This document shows positions 15,477-23,883 of a DNA stretch of 64,000 nucleotides, piece after piece. A program made the position numbers and the translations under genes. The stretch spans positions 4,464,001 to 4,528,000 of the forward strand of contig NZ_OY726397.1 in NCBI RefSeq assembly GCF_963378095.1. The letters run 5' to 3'. How positions within the stretch are numbered: position 1 is the stretch's first letter; each line of letters starts with the position of its first letter. The notes below the pieces were generated by a model. That model worked only from the letters and a program-made list of their open reading frames with translations. It did not search any database and was not told the DNA's origin. This DNA is from Mycolicibacterium sp. MU0053. GTDB lineage: Bacteria; Actinomycetota; Actinomycetes; Mycobacteriales; Mycobacteriaceae.

Positions 15477-15944
15477 CTAGTCTGCCGGACGGGCCATGGT
15501 CTGGAGGAACCCGTCCCAGTCACCGAACATGGCCCGGTTGACCAGCTCGATTCGGACCCCCAGCGGGTCCAGGTAATACGCGAAGACGGGTTCGTCGCCG
15601 GCGGCGCGAACCTCCTGTCGGTAACCGACGCGCTCGAGTTCGGCCCCGGTGGCGGCGACGTCGTCGGCCCAGTAGCCGAGGTGATGAACGGCGTTGCGCG
15701 GGGCGCTGACCCACGGCGATCCCGGCACCTCCTGAAGCACCTCCAGGTGCGGCGCCTCCAGCGAATAGGCCAGCTTGAATGGAATCTCGGCCGGGCCGTC
15801 GGCGGTGACGACGGGGACGGTGTATTCCATGGTCTGCGTCCACTGATAGCCGCCGGCCGCAGCCAACCGCTGCAGCGCGCCGTCGAAGTCGGTGACCACG
15901 ATGCCCACGTGATACAGGTCGGCGGTGGACAATGCTGTGCTCAT
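15477..15944 (-). CDS. VOC-family (glyoxalase/bleomycin-resistance-like) protein
   Basis: 155 residues from ATG 15944 (MSTALSTADLYHVGIVV); an upstream in-frame ATG at 15997 would add 18 residues. Two VOC modules: YHVGIVVTDFDGALQRL near residue 10 with a His ligand position, and VHHLGYWADDVAATGAELERVG near 85. The end, YYLDPLGVRIELVNR, carries the terminal Glu ligand. The family includes dioxygenases, isomerases and epimerases; the substrate here is unknown. It is operonic with the SnoaL-like gene and divergent from the DUF808 gene. Confidence 0.83.
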   Translation of the reverse strand: MSTALSTADLYHVGIVVTDFDGALQRLAAAGGYQWTQTMEYTVPVVTADGPAEIPFKLAYSLEAPHLEVLQEVPGSPWVSAPRNAVHHLGYWADDVAATGAELERVGYRQEVRAAGDEPVFAYYLDPLGVRIELVNRAMFGDWDGFLQTMARPAD

Positions 15945-16010
15945 GGGGAGTCCCAATTCGTCGGGCAGTGCGAGCCTGCGAGTAACCTTCGGTTTCATGA
16001 CGGAGCTGCG

Positions 16011-16949
16011 ATGAGCGCTGGCCTGTTCGGACTCCTCGATGACGTCGCCGTCCTGGCCCGGCTGGCCGCGGCCTCGATCGACGATATCGGTGCGGCCGCC
16101 GGAAAAGCGACCGCCAAGGCAGCGGGCGTGGTCATCGACGACACCGCGGTGACCCCGCAGTACGTGCAGGGTCTGGCCGCCGAACGCGAGCTGCCGATCA
16201 TCAAAAAGATCGCGATCGGTTCGCTGCGCAACAAGCTGGTGTTCATCCTGCCGGCGGCGTTGCTGCTCAGTCAGTTTGCGCCGTGGCTGCTGACGCCGAT
16301 CCTGATGATCGGCGCCACCTATCTGTGCTACGAGGGTGCCGAGAAGGTGTGGGGCTGGCTGCGCGGCCACGACAAGCACGCCGTGCCGGCCGCGGCCGTC
16401 GGTGGCGATCCGGAGAAGTACATGGTGACCGGGGCCATCCGCACCGACTTCATCCTGTCGGCCGAGATCATGGTGATCGCCCTCAACGAGGTCGCGAGTC
16501 AGGCCTTCCTGCCGCGGCTGATCATCCTCGTGGTGGTCGCTTTGGTCATCACCTTTGCGGTGTACGGGGTGGTGGCCGGGATCGTCAAGATGGACGACAT
16601 CGGCCTGCACCTGGCCCAGCGCACGTCGACGTTCGCCCAGAAGGTCGGCCGCGGTCTGGTCGCCGGGATGCCCAAACTGCTGAACGCCCTGTCGGCGATC
16701 GGCACCATCGCGATGCTCTGGGTCGGCGGCCACATCCTGCTGCTGGGCACCGACACCCTGGGCTGGCACACCCTCTACGAGTTCGTGCACCACGGCGAAG
16801 AAGCGGTCCGCAACGCGCTGCCCGCGGTCGGCGTGGTGTCGGCCTGGCTGGTCAACACCGCCGCCTCGGCCGTCATCGGCCTGACGGTCGGCGCGGTGGT
16901 GGTCGGGATCATGCATCTGCTGCCGTTCGGCAAGAAGGCCGCGCACTAA
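16011..16949 (+). CDS. DUF808 (YedI-like) integral membrane protein
   Basis: 312 residues from ATG 16011. The N-terminal soluble segment MSAGLFGLLDDVAVLARLAAASIDDIGAAAGKA is the hallmark of DUF808. Several membrane segments follow: LVFILPAALLLSQFAPWLL, LIILVVVALVITFAVYGVVAG, a segment near IAMLWVGGHILLLG, and VGVVSAWLVNTAASAVIGLTVGAVVVG. The family resembles E. coli YedI and has no established function. It is convergent with lysG; the stops share four bases at 16946-16949. Confidence 0.87.
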   Translation: MSAGLFGLLDDVAVLARLAAASIDDIGAAAGKATAKAAGVVIDDTAVTPQYVQGLAAERELPIIKKIAIGSLRNKLVFILPAALLLSQFAPWLLTPILMIGATYLCYEGAEKVWGWLRGHDKHAVPAAAVGGDPEKYMVTGAIRTDFILSAEIMVIALNEVASQAFLPRLIILVVVALVITFAVYGVVAGIVKMDDIGLHLAQRTSTFAQKVGRGLVAGMPKLLNALSAIGTIAMLWVGGHILLLGTDTLGWHTLYEFVHHGEEAVRNALPAVGVVSAWLVNTAASAVIGLTVGAVVVGIMHLLPFGKKAAH

Positions 16950-17818
16950 CGGTGTAGCGCGGCCGCGGCCGAGCGGACCGCGTCGGTCAGGCGCACGATG
17001 ATCGGGCTGTCGAGCTTCCAGCACTGCCAGTACAGCGGCACGTCCAGGTGTTGGTCGACGACCGGCCGGAAGTCGTCGTCGACGAGCGGTTGCGGATACA
17101 TCCCCCACCCCAGCCCCGCCCGCACCGCCGCGCCGAAACCTTCCGGGGTGGGGATGTAATGCACCGGCCTGCCGATGTCGCGCCGAAACACCTTGCGCAC
17201 CAACTGGTCCTGCAGCCCGTCGAGCCGGTTCCAGGCCAGCGACGGCGCCTGCGTGACGGCGGCGGCGGTGAAGCCGTCGGCCAGATAGCGTTCGAGGTAG
17301 GCCGCGCTGGCCACCGGGACGTAGCGCATGGCGCCCAGCGCCGTCACCCGGCAGCCCGGCACCGGGGCCCGTTCGGTGGTGACCGCGCCCATCACCGCTC
17401 CCTCGCGCAGCAGCCGGGCGGAATGGTCCTGATCCTCGATCCGCACGTCGAAGAGCGGTCCGGCCAGCTCGGCGAACACGGCCGTGAACCACGTCGCCAT
17501 CGAATCGGCGTTGACGGCCAGGGCAATTCGCGGGTAATCGGCCGAACCCCCAGTGGCCTCGACCAGCGCCTCGGCCTCCAACAACGCCGTTTGCGCCGCC
17601 AGGCGTAGCAGCGGAATGCCCGCCGGGGTCGGAGTGCACGGTTTATCGCGGACCACCAGCACCTGGCCCACCCGGGATTCCAGCGCCTTGATGCGCTGGC
17701 TGACCGCCGACGGCGTGACGTGCAGGCGATCCGCGGCGGCGTCGAAGCTGCCGCATTCGATCACCGCGGCCAGCGCCGCGAGCTGGTCTGCGCCCAGCCG
17801 GGCGTCGGTGTTGGTCAA
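16946..17818 (-). CDS. lysG: LysR-type regulator LysG/ArgP
   Basis: 290 residues using a TTG start at 17818, chosen because the family begins a few residues before LGADQLAALAAVIE; no ATG or GTG fits without running into ygiD. The winged helix-turn-helix is SFDAAADRLHVTPSAVSQRIKALE (about residues 22-45). The effector domain has VRIEDQDHSARLLREGAVMGAVTTE near residue 120 and the LDVPLYWQCWKLDSPII end that is typical of Rv1985c/LysG. LysG senses lysine/arginine and activates the exporter lysE. Here lysE lies 1 kb away beyond ygiD rather than directly divergent. Confidence 0.87.
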   Translation of the reverse strand: MTNTDARLGADQLAALAAVIECGSFDAAADRLHVTPSAVSQRIKALESRVGQVLVVRDKPCTPTPAGIPLLRLAAQTALLEAEALVEATGGSADYPRIALAVNADSMATWFTAVFAELAGPLFDVRIEDQDHSARLLREGAVMGAVTTERAPVPGCRVTALGAMRYVPVASAAYLERYLADGFTAAAVTQAPSLAWNRLDGLQDQLVRKVFRRDIGRPVHYIPTPEGFGAAVRAGLGWGMYPQPLVDDDFRPVVDQHLDVPLYWQCWKLDSPIIVRLTDAVRSAAAALHR

Positions 17819-17897
17819 GCCGGCGTCGATTTGAGCCTCCCGGTGAATCTCTACCAGTGTGCCGCCCGCGTCCGGAATTTGCGGGGATGATGGCGCC

Positions 17898-18764
17898 ATG
17901 GCCGACACCACTGAGCTACTACCCGCGGCGTTCATCGGCCACGGCAGCCCGATGAACGCTCTGGAGCTCAACAAGTACACCGCGGCGTGGCGCGCATTCG
18001 GTCAGGCGGTCCCGCGACCCCGCGCCATCCTGGTGGTCAGCGCGCATTGGTACATCAACGCCACCGCCGTCACCGCCATGGCGCGTCCCCGCACCATCCA
18101 CGACTTCTACGGGTTCCCACGGCCACTGTTCGAAGTCGACTACCCGGCGCCAGGGCTGCCCGAGTTGGTCGGGGAGATCCAAGAAGTCGTGCAGCCCACC
18201 TGGGTCGGCGCCGACGTCGACAGTTGGGGCATCGACCACGGCACCTGGTCGGTCCTCGTGCACGCCTTCCCCGACGCGTCCATCCCGGTGGTGCAACTGT
18301 CCATCAACGCCGACAAGCCGTTGGACTACCACCTGGAGCTGGGCGCCAAGCTCGCGCAACTGCGCGAGCGCGGCGTCCTGATCATCGGTAGCGGCAACAT
18401 CGTGCACAACCTGCGGCAGATGAGCCAGGACCACCCGGACACGGGTTACGGGTGGGCGCAGCGCTTCGACGAGGCGGCGCGAGACGTGTTGACCTCGACG
18501 CCGGAGGCGGCGGTCCGGCTCCGCGAGCACAGGGACTACGCTGCGGCGGTACCGATCCCGGATCACTTCATCCCGCTGCTCTATGTCGCCGGCGCGGCGG
18601 GCGCGGCCCGGGCACCGTTGACCGAGTTGGTCGACGGGTACTGCTACGGCTCGCTGTCGATGACCTCCTACACGGTCGGGATGACGGTGCCCGCGGCCCA
18701 GGCTCCCGCGGCCGGCGCCGAGCGCGCACGGATGGCCGTACCGGCGGATCAGTCGAACATCTGA
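17898..18764 (+). CDS. YgiD-like 4,5-DOPA dioxygenase / LigB-type extradiol dioxygenase
   Basis: 288 residues from ATG 17898 (MADTTELLPAAFIGHGSP). Class III extradiol ring-cleavage dioxygenase family. Metal-ligand positions are His15 in IGHGSP, His in VVSAHWY near residue 52 and His in GIDHGTWSVLVHAFP near 115; the GSGNIVHNL segment near 170 is also conserved. The E. coli relative opens the ring of 4,5-DOPA; the physiological substrate here is unknown. The gene sits between lysG and lysE, 79 bp from lysG, and may share the divergent promoter region. Confidence 0.87.
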   Translation: MADTTELLPAAFIGHGSPMNALELNKYTAAWRAFGQAVPRPRAILVVSAHWYINATAVTAMARPRTIHDFYGFPRPLFEVDYPAPGLPELVGEIQEVVQPTWVGADVDSWGIDHGTWSVLVHAFPDASIPVVQLSINADKPLDYHLELGAKLAQLRERGVLIIGSGNIVHNLRQMSQDHPDTGYGWAQRFDEAARDVLTSTPEAAVRLREHRDYAAAVPIPDHFIPLLYVAGAAGAARAPLTELVDGYCYGSLSMTSYTVGMTVPAAQAPAAGAERARMAVPADQSNI

Positions 18765-18781
18765 CATTAGCTTTCCTAATG
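18765..18781. promoter_or_regulatory. LysR-type dyad before lysE
   Basis: CATTAG-cttTC-CTAATG is a perfect 6+6 bp inverted repeat with 5 bp between. It contains T-N11-A spacing and starts at the base after the ygiD stop, 56 bp upstream of the lysE ATG. It is a candidate LysG operator (inference). Confidence 0.45.
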
Positions 18782-18836
18782 CACCATAAGAATATTTAGC
18801 TGTACTGATTCGCTGCCGAACCCTACCGTCGGAACC

Positions 18837-19448
18837 ATGAGTTCTCCGCCGCCGATGGTCTTCGCCACCGGCTTCGTCACGTCGCTCGCGCTGATCGCGG
18901 CCATCGGGGCCCAGAACGCGTTCGTGCTGCGCCAGGGCATCCGTCGGGAGCACGTGGGCACCGTCGTCGCGCTATGCGCGGCATCCGATTTGGCGCTCAT
19001 CGCCGCGGGGATCGCCGGGTTCGGCGCGATCGTCGCCGCCCACCCCGATGTCGTCACCGTGGCCAAACTCGGCGGTGCGGCATTCCTCGTCGGCTACGGC
19101 GCGCTGGCCGCCAAGCGAGCATTCCGCCCGGCCACCCTGGCACCCGCCGCCGTGGCGCCGGCGCGGTTGACCGGCGTGCTTGCCACGTGCCTGGCGTTGA
19201 CGTTCCTCAACCCACACGTCTACCTCGACACCGTGGTGCTGCTCGGCGCGCTGGCCAACGAACATCGCCAGGGCCGTTGGTTGTTCGGGATCGGCGCGGT
19301 CACCGCCAGCGTGGTGTGGTTCGCGACGCTCGGTTTCGGCGCCACCAAGCTGTCCCCGCTGTTCGCCAAACCGTCGACCTGGCGGGCGCTCGACGGCCTC
19401 ATCGCCGGGACCATGGTGGCGTTGGGTTGCTACCTCGCGCTGTCCTGA
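18837..19448 (+). CDS. lysE: LysE/ArgO-type amino-acid exporter
   Basis: 203-residue six-helix LysE-superfamily exporter for lysine and arginine (Rv1986-like). The hallmark [18 protein letters not shown] is at residues 22-39, the [13 protein letters not shown] segment near 123-135, and hydrophobic helices fill the rest. Exporters with [11 protein letters not shown] and NPHVYLDT belong to the LysE/ArgO group rather than RhtB. Expression is expected to depend on LysG; the dyad at 18765 lies in its leader. It is convergent with the 143-residue membrane protein gene, with a 5-bp gap. Confidence 0.9.
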   Translation: MSSPPPMVFATGFVTSLALIAAIGAQNAFVLRQGIRREHVGTVVALCAASDLALIAAGIAGFGAIVAAHPDVVTVAKLGGAAFLVGYGALAAKRAFRPATLAPAAVAPARLTGVLATCLALTFLNPHVYLDTVVLLGALANEHRQGRWLFGIGAVTASVVWFATLGFGATKLSPLFAKPSTWRALDGLIAGTMVALGCYLALS

Positions 19449-19453
19449 CGGGT

Positions 19454-19885
19454 TCACCCTGCGGGCTGCTCAGCGGCCTGGCGCGCCATGCGTTCCTCGT
19501 AGCGATCGACAAGTTCGCGGAAGCCCAACCGGTCATAGCCCGGGACCGGTTGCACACCCCACTGGTCGCGCGCGGTGTCCTTGCCCTCGGCGCCCTCCGG
19601 CGGCCCGAGCGGCGGGTACGGATACTTGCATTCCAGCGCGTCGTCGGAGAACCGGACCTTCAGCAGTTCGCTGCAGATCTGGGTGAGGCTCAGCGTCGGG
19701 TAGCCGTAATAGACCGCCATGAAGGGCAGCGTGAAGGCGCCCTCGATGACCAGGGCGATCAGGCATACCAACACCGCCCGCTTGATCCATTTGTGCATGC
19801 GGGCGTAATAGGGCGTGGTACCCGGCGGCAGGTCCGCGGCCGGATCCTTCTCGTCGGCGTCCGGGGTCGAAGATGGTGAGGTCAT
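19454..19885 (-). CDS. One-helix membrane protein of NorQD-associated cluster
   Basis: 143 residues, not recognised. The N-terminal cytoplasmic tail (about 1-35) is Pro/Asp rich. One strong membrane helix follows, [21 protein letters not shown], at about residues 33-53. The outer segment holds [16 protein letters not shown], a second Cys ([14 protein letters not shown]) 15 residues later, and a charged C-terminus with a possible helix ([15 protein letters not shown]). Two Cys in an outer domain could bind metal or form a disulfide. It is the last gene of the leftward TetR-NorD-NorQ operon, 21 bp after the 232-residue protein, so a partner subunit role is likely (inference). Confidence 0.72.
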   Translation of the reverse strand: MTSPSSTPDADEKDPAADLPPGTTPYYARMHKWIKRAVLVCLIALVIEGAFTLPFMAVYYGYPTLSLTQICSELLKVRFSDDALECKYPYPPLGPPEGAEGKDTARDQWGVQPVPGYDRLGFRELVDRYEERMARQAAEQPAG

Positions 19886-19906
19886 GGTGTGGGCTCCTTA
19901 ACCTGT

Positions 19907-20605
19907 TCAGTCCGTGAAGATTTCGCGGTTGACCGTGTGCAGATACGGGATCGCGAGGAATGGCGTGATGTAGAAGATGTCGTAGAGCCACCAGCCGATG
20001 ACCGGGAACACCACCCCGGCGTAGCGGATGTCGGCGAACATCGTCATGTTCAGGACGTAGACCGGCCAGATGACCACACCCATCCAGCAGGTGATGATCA
20101 TCCACTGGTGCCCCCAGCGCTTCATCTGCAGGAAGCCGATCGCGGCGGCGGCGCGCATCGCGAACACGGTCAGGATGAAGCCGATGACGTAGGCCTTCTC
20201 GCCGGGTGCCGACGAACCGCCGACCCACATCTCGTTGTAATGCCAGAAGTAGCCGGCGTCGAACATGTTGCCCCAGCCGATCATCAGCACCCGGTTGATC
20301 AGGGTGTGGTTGCCGATCATGTCCAGGGCCCAGCCGAGGCTGTTGAGCATGCCGTCGATCAGCACCAGGTACCCGATCAGGGTGACGATCATCGGCCGCA
20401 CCGACAACCCGGCGCGCTGCGCTTGCCGCTGCAACCAGACGCCGCGCATGAAGATCGGGAACCCGATCAGGCCCGGCGCCCACATCCCCATCAGCGCGGC
20501 GCCGATGATCATCCATTTGTCGGCTCGGCGCTGCGCCCGCCGGGATTCCTCGTGGTGGTCCTCGAGGCTCACCGAGCCCGCGGCGGTGGTCTGCGATGCG
20601 CTCAC
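19907..20605 (-). CDS. Five-helix membrane protein, NorQD-associated (copy 1)
   Basis: 232 residues with GTG start at 20605, overlapping the stop of the 43-residue gene (GTGA). Family not recognised. About five membrane helices: near residues 32-54, 75-97, 130-150, 165-188 and 195-218. Polar residues lie in or next to helices: SLEDHHEES near 14, a GNHTL segment, NMFDAGYFWHYNE (Asp, His, Glu) around 115-127, RWGHQW near 158, and the end YLHTVNREIFTD. The pattern suggests a membrane metal site that would need the NorQ/NorD pair for activation (inference). A paralogue lies at 24066-24767 and is almost identical from the VRPM segment to the end. Confidence 0.75.
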   Translation of the reverse strand: MSASQTTAAGSVSLEDHHEESRRAQRRADKWMIIGAALMGMWAPGLIGFPIFMRGVWLQRQAQRAGLSVRPMIVTLIGYLVLIDGMLNSLGWALDMIGNHTLINRVLMIGWGNMFDAGYFWHYNEMWVGGSSAPGEKAYVIGFILTVFAMRAAAAIGFLQMKRWGHQWMIITCWMGVVIWPVYVLNMTMFADIRYAGVVFPVIGWWLYDIFYITPFLAIPYLHTVNREIFTD

Positions 20606-20733
20606 AGGTACCACCACCCACGGTCGAACGACATCCACAGCTGGATGAGGAACATCGTCAGCAGAAAGCCGTAGATCACGATCTGGAAGACGATGAGCGC
20701 CCTCTTACGCTTCTTTTCCTTCTGATCAACCAT
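20602..20733 (-). CDS. 43-residue membrane microprotein
   Basis: ATG 20733 to stop 20602 encodes 43 residues. A basic head, MVDQKEKKRKRA, is followed by one membrane helix, LIVFQIVIYGFLLTMFLIQLW, and a short tail SFDRGWWYL. An AAGGGAAGGAG-type ribosome-binding site lies just upstream on the minus strand. It is 16 bp after the NorQ-like gene and its stop overlaps the next start, so it is firmly inside the operon. A single-helix accessory subunit is likely. Confidence 0.75.
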   Translation of the reverse strand: MVDQKEKKRKRALIVFQIVIYGFLLTMFLIQLWMSFDRGWWYL

Positions 20734-20749
20734 GTGGAAACTCCTTCCC

Positions 20750-21556
20750 TTACAGTGGCCGGTGGCCGGGGCTGTCGGTGGCCAGCAGGCTGGCGGCGGC
20801 CACCTCACGCAGACCGTCGCTGATCGCCCCGTCGGTGCTCAGCGGCGCCAGGATGCAGGCCTCGGCGGCCTCCAGTTCGCCGGCGCCGGCGGCGATCAGC
20901 TGGGCCGCGGTGACCAGCACCCGGGTCGACGGCGGCTCGAAGTGAAAGGCCTCGTCCGCGGTGCGAATCGCGATGGCGCACTGGACGAGTCGCCGAGCCG
21001 CGGCCAGGTCGACACCCGTTTCGGAGACGACCGCCTCGGCTTCGCGATCCGGGGGCAGATAGCTCATCGGCAGCGTGACGAACCGCTGCCGGAACGACGG
21101 CTTGAGTTCCTTCAGCGAGCTGCGGTAGGACGGGTTGTAGGAGCACACCAGCATGAATTCGTCCGGCGCGTGGACGACCTCGTCGGCGCGGTCCAGATAG
21201 AGCGTGCGGCGGTGGTCGGTCAGCGAATGCAGAATCGCCAGCGAGTCGTGCCGCGCCTCCACCACCTCGTCGAGGTAACAGATAGCGCCGGCCTTGACCG
21301 CGCGGGTCAGCGGGCCGTCGGTCCAGATCACGTCCCCGCCGGTGACCATGAAGCGGCCCACCAGATCCGAGCTGGTCAGATCGTCGTGACAGCTGATGGT
21401 GACGACGGGTCGGCGCAGCAAGGTGCCCATGTGCTCGACGAATCGGGTCTTGCCGCAGCCGGTCGGGCCGGTGAGCATCACCGGGATCTTGCGGGTGAAG
21501 GCCTGCTCGAAAAGTTGGACCTCGTTGCCGTTCGAATAGTAGGTGTCGTTTGTCAT
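20750..21556 (-). CDS. MoxR-type AAA+ ATPase, NorQ/CbbQ/GvpN group
   Basis: 268 residues from ATG 21556. Walker A GPTGCGKT at 30-37, Walker B ICYLDE at 92-97, then SLTDHRRTLYLDRADEVVHA and FMLVCSYNP (sensor 1) near 135, and FRQRFVTLPMSYLPPDREAE near 155. This is the NorQ/CbbQ pattern: ATPases that with a VWA partner insert metals or remodel target metalloenzymes (NO reductase, RuBisCO). Neither target is visible in the window. The VWA partner is the next gene upstream (21567). The likely client is the membrane complex encoded downstream (inference). Confidence 0.9.
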   Translation of the reverse strand: MTNDTYYSNGNEVQLFEQAFTRKIPVMLTGPTGCGKTRFVEHMGTLLRRPVVTISCHDDLTSSDLVGRFMVTGGDVIWTDGPLTRAVKAGAICYLDEVVEARHDSLAILHSLTDHRRTLYLDRADEVVHAPDEFMLVCSYNPSYRSSLKELKPSFRQRFVTLPMSYLPPDREAEAVVSETGVDLAAARRLVQCAIAIRTADEAFHFEPPSTRVLVTAAQLIAAGAGELEAAEACILAPLSTDGAISDGLREVAAASLLATDSPGHRPL

Positions 21557-21566
21557 CTGTCCCCTT

Positions 21567-23099
21567 TCATGCGGTGACCAACTCGCGATGGACGTGTGCC
21601 AGCACGCGCGGCAGTTCCTCGATGCGCCGAATGCGTTGGGAGCGGCGAGGTCCGAAGACCTCCGGAAGGGGATCCACCCGGGTGGGTCCGACCCCGACGT
21701 AGTAGACGGACACCCCCGCGTCGTTGGCTTCCTCGAGGGCATGCGCGGCGTCGGCCCAGGCGTAGCGGCCCTCGTAACCCTCGTCGGAGATCATGCCGTC
21801 GCCGATGATGATCAGCAGCCGCCGCTCCGACGGCTGATCGAGCAGCCTGGAGGTCAGGTGCCGGATGGGGGCGCCGAGGCGGGTGTAGCCGCCGGTGGAC
21901 AGCCCCAGCCCGCTGGGCGGGACGAACCGCGGGTCCGGAAAGTCCTTGAGGCAGCGCACTTCCACGCGGTGGCGGGTGTTGCCGGTGAAGACGAAAATGC
22001 CGTGTCGTTCCCGAGCCTGCTTCATGGCGCGCGACAGCGCGTCGGCGCAGGCCAGCTCCAACCGGAACACCCGGCCGCCGTGGACACCGAGCGAGGAGCT
22101 GCCGTCCAGGAGCAACGCGGTGCTGACGTCCCGGTCGCTGGGCAGCAGTTCCCGAAAGACCCGCGGCTCGGCGGCCTCGCCGGTCCGCAGGTCGACATAG
22201 TGCCGCACGTACTGGTCGATGTCGAGATCCGAGCCGTCCTCCAGGCGGTTGGTCATGGTGCGGTGGGTGTGCTCCTCGAACCACTTACGCAGATCGGCCG
22301 AGGAGTTCTTCGCCGCGCCGATCCGGGTGTCGCGGGCCAGTTCGAGAACCGCGACATGGTCGGGCATGAAGCTTTTTGTCCACTGGTTCCACTCCGGGTA
22401 CGGGATGCCCGGCCGGTGCTCCGGCGTGACGTCCATGTCGTTGTCCTCGGGCCGGCTCGGCGGGGGCAGGTTCGGATTGCGCACGCCGCCGTCGCCGCCG
22501 ACGGGCACCGAATACGGCCGCGGCATCCGTTTTTCCGTGGTGGTCCACGGCATCCGGCCGAACTGTCGACGCATCTTGTCCACGAGCCCGGTCGGCGCGG
22601 TGAACACCGCGGGCAGCTTGCCCAGCAACGGGTGCGGGCTGATCCCGTCGGGCGTCTGGGCCAACTCGATGGCACGGGTGATCATGGTTTGGGTCGCCAT
22701 AGCGGGATCGGCCGGTTCGAGGTCGGGCAGGACGCGCGCGAACTCCGGCATCAGGCCGGGCCAGCGGGCGGCGATCCAGCCCAGCGCCACGCCGGCCTCG
22801 ACGACCGTCAGGGCGCGAATCTCGCGGGCGGACAGTTCATTCAGGCGGTACTCGCCGACCCGGTCCTTGGACTCCGCACACTGCAGGGCAATACCGCAGG
22901 TCAGGGTCCGCCGGGTCCACTCCGACCCGACTGGCGGGTACGGCACGTGAACGAACCTGCGGGCCGAACTCAGACCGAAGCCGCGGTGCTCACCGGTCAC
23001 CAGTCGCACACCTTCGCGGCGCTGTTCGCTGAGCGCAACCGCGGTCAAGGAGCAACTGCGTTCGATCGCCATGGCCGGCAGGCCGGCGGGATCAGCCAC
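21567..23099 (-). CDS. NorD/CbbO-type VWA-domain protein
   Basis: 510 residues with GTG start 23099 (an ATG at 23072 is an alternative). The N-terminal two thirds are helical. The von Willebrand A domain occupies about residues 325-505, with MIDAS motif LLLDGSSSLGVHG (DGSSS at 332-336), the threonine segment STGGYTRLGAPIRH near 410 and IIGDGM near 437. NorD/CbbO proteins act with the NorQ-type ATPase as an activation machine. It lies 10 bp upstream of the NorQ-like gene and 12 bp after the 35-residue microprotein gene. Confidence 0.88.
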   Translation of the reverse strand: MADPAGLPAMAIERSCSLTAVALSEQRREGVRLVTGEHRGFGLSSARRFVHVPYPPVGSEWTRRTLTCGIALQCAESKDRVGEYRLNELSAREIRALTVVEAGVALGWIAARWPGLMPEFARVLPDLEPADPAMATQTMITRAIELAQTPDGISPHPLLGKLPAVFTAPTGLVDKMRRQFGRMPWTTTEKRMPRPYSVPVGGDGGVRNPNLPPPSRPEDNDMDVTPEHRPGIPYPEWNQWTKSFMPDHVAVLELARDTRIGAAKNSSADLRKWFEEHTHRTMTNRLEDGSDLDIDQYVRHYVDLRTGEAAEPRVFRELLPSDRDVSTALLLDGSSSLGVHGGRVFRLELACADALSRAMKQARERHGIFVFTGNTRHRVEVRCLKDFPDPRFVPPSGLGLSTGGYTRLGAPIRHLTSRLLDQPSERRLLIIIGDGMISDEGYEGRYAWADAAHALEEANDAGVSVYYVGVGPTRVDPLPEVFGPRRSQRIRRIEELPRVLAHVHRELVTA

Positions 23100-23111
23100 G
23101 GTCGACGCCGT

Positions 23112-23219
23112 TCAGAACGTTCCGAGGTTGGAGAACATCCAGTACCAAAACCAGATGACCAGCGCGGTGCCACCCCACGCTCCGACGTATCGAAGTATCT
23201 CCCAGACGTATCCCCACAC
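23112..23219 (-). CDS. 35-residue membrane microprotein upstream of norD-like gene
   Basis: GTG 23219 to TGA 23112 encodes 35 residues, beginning MWGYVWEILRYVG and ending WYWMFSNLGTF. An unusually good AAGGAGG lies seven bases before the GTG. The middle (GGTALVIWFWYW) is one Trp-rich membrane helix. It lies between the TetR stop (23244) and norD (start 23099), so it is the first structural gene of the operon. A regulatory or assembly microprotein is likely; no homologue is recognised. Confidence 0.65.
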   Translation of the reverse strand: MWGYVWEILRYVGAWGGTALVIWFWYWMFSNLGTF

Positions 23220-23243
23220 GTTGTGACCTCCTTGTTGACGGAT

Positions 23244-23846
23244 TCATCGGATCTCCAGGCCGCGTACCGCGGAAGCGACCAGCTTTTCCAGCATGGCGTC
23301 GCGGCTTGCGACGGATTCGCCTGTGCTGAGCACGCCGTAGACGCCGAGCAGGAAGAACACCGCATTGGAGAACGGGTCCACGTCCGGATGCACGGCCCCC
23401 TGGGCCCGGGCACGTTCGATCTCCCGGACCAGCTGGACGATCACCGGGTGGTCGGTCCAGTTCTCCGACTCCGGGCGCGAGGGCGAAAAGTGCAGTGCGA
23501 CGAGTTCTTTGAACAATGGGCTGCCGAATCGGCGTTCGATGCCCTGCACCAGCGCCACCACCTCGGTGAGCGCCGAGGCGAGCTCATGGGTGCCGGCCAG
23601 AAACCGCTCGAACTGCGCGGCGACCCGCGCCTCCTCGCGACGTTCCAGTTCCAGCAGGACGTGCTCCTTGGTGGGGAAATGGAAGTAGAAGGTGCCGTGC
23701 GCGACGCCCGCGGCCGCCACGATCGAGTTCACCTCGGCGTCGGCCATCCCCGAGCGCTTGAACTCGGCGATCGCCGCGCCGAGGATGCGCTCCCGCGTCT
23801 GCAGCCGCTGCGTCTCCCGCGTGGTCGGCTTGACCTGTGGCGTCAT
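23244..23846 (-). CDS. TetR-family regulator of the NorQD membrane operon
   Basis: 200 residues from ATG 23846. The helix-turn-helix RERILGAAIAEFKRSGMADAEVNSIVAAAGVAHGTFYFHF covers about residues 18-57. It is very similar along its whole length to the TetR at 24809-25411 (RERLMGAAVAEFKRAGMADADVGAIVAAAGVAHGTFFFHF), so the pair arose by duplication together with the membrane protein. The first operator-like site, TGACTTAGGTCA, lies 26 bp upstream of the ATG, so autoregulation is likely. It is the first gene of the leftward operon. Confidence 0.88.
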   Translation of the reverse strand: MTPQVKPTTRETQRLQTRERILGAAIAEFKRSGMADAEVNSIVAAAGVAHGTFYFHFPTKEHVLLELERREEARVAAQFERFLAGTHELASALTEVVALVQGIERRFGSPLFKELVALHFSPSRPESENWTDHPVIVQLVREIERARAQGAVHPDVDPFSNAVFFLLGVYGVLSTGESVASRDAMLEKLVASAVRGLEIR

Positions 23847-23871
23847 GATGGACCATTTCTAACTCACTGAC

Positions 23872-23883
23872 TGACTTAGGTCA
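23872..23883. promoter_or_regulatory. TGAC-N4-GTCA box 1
   Basis: TGACTTAGGTCA, a 4-4-4 dyad 26 bp upstream of the TetR start at 23846. It is one of three such boxes within 920 bp, all in intergenic DNA of the duplicated cluster. Probable TetR operator. Confidence 0.6.
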
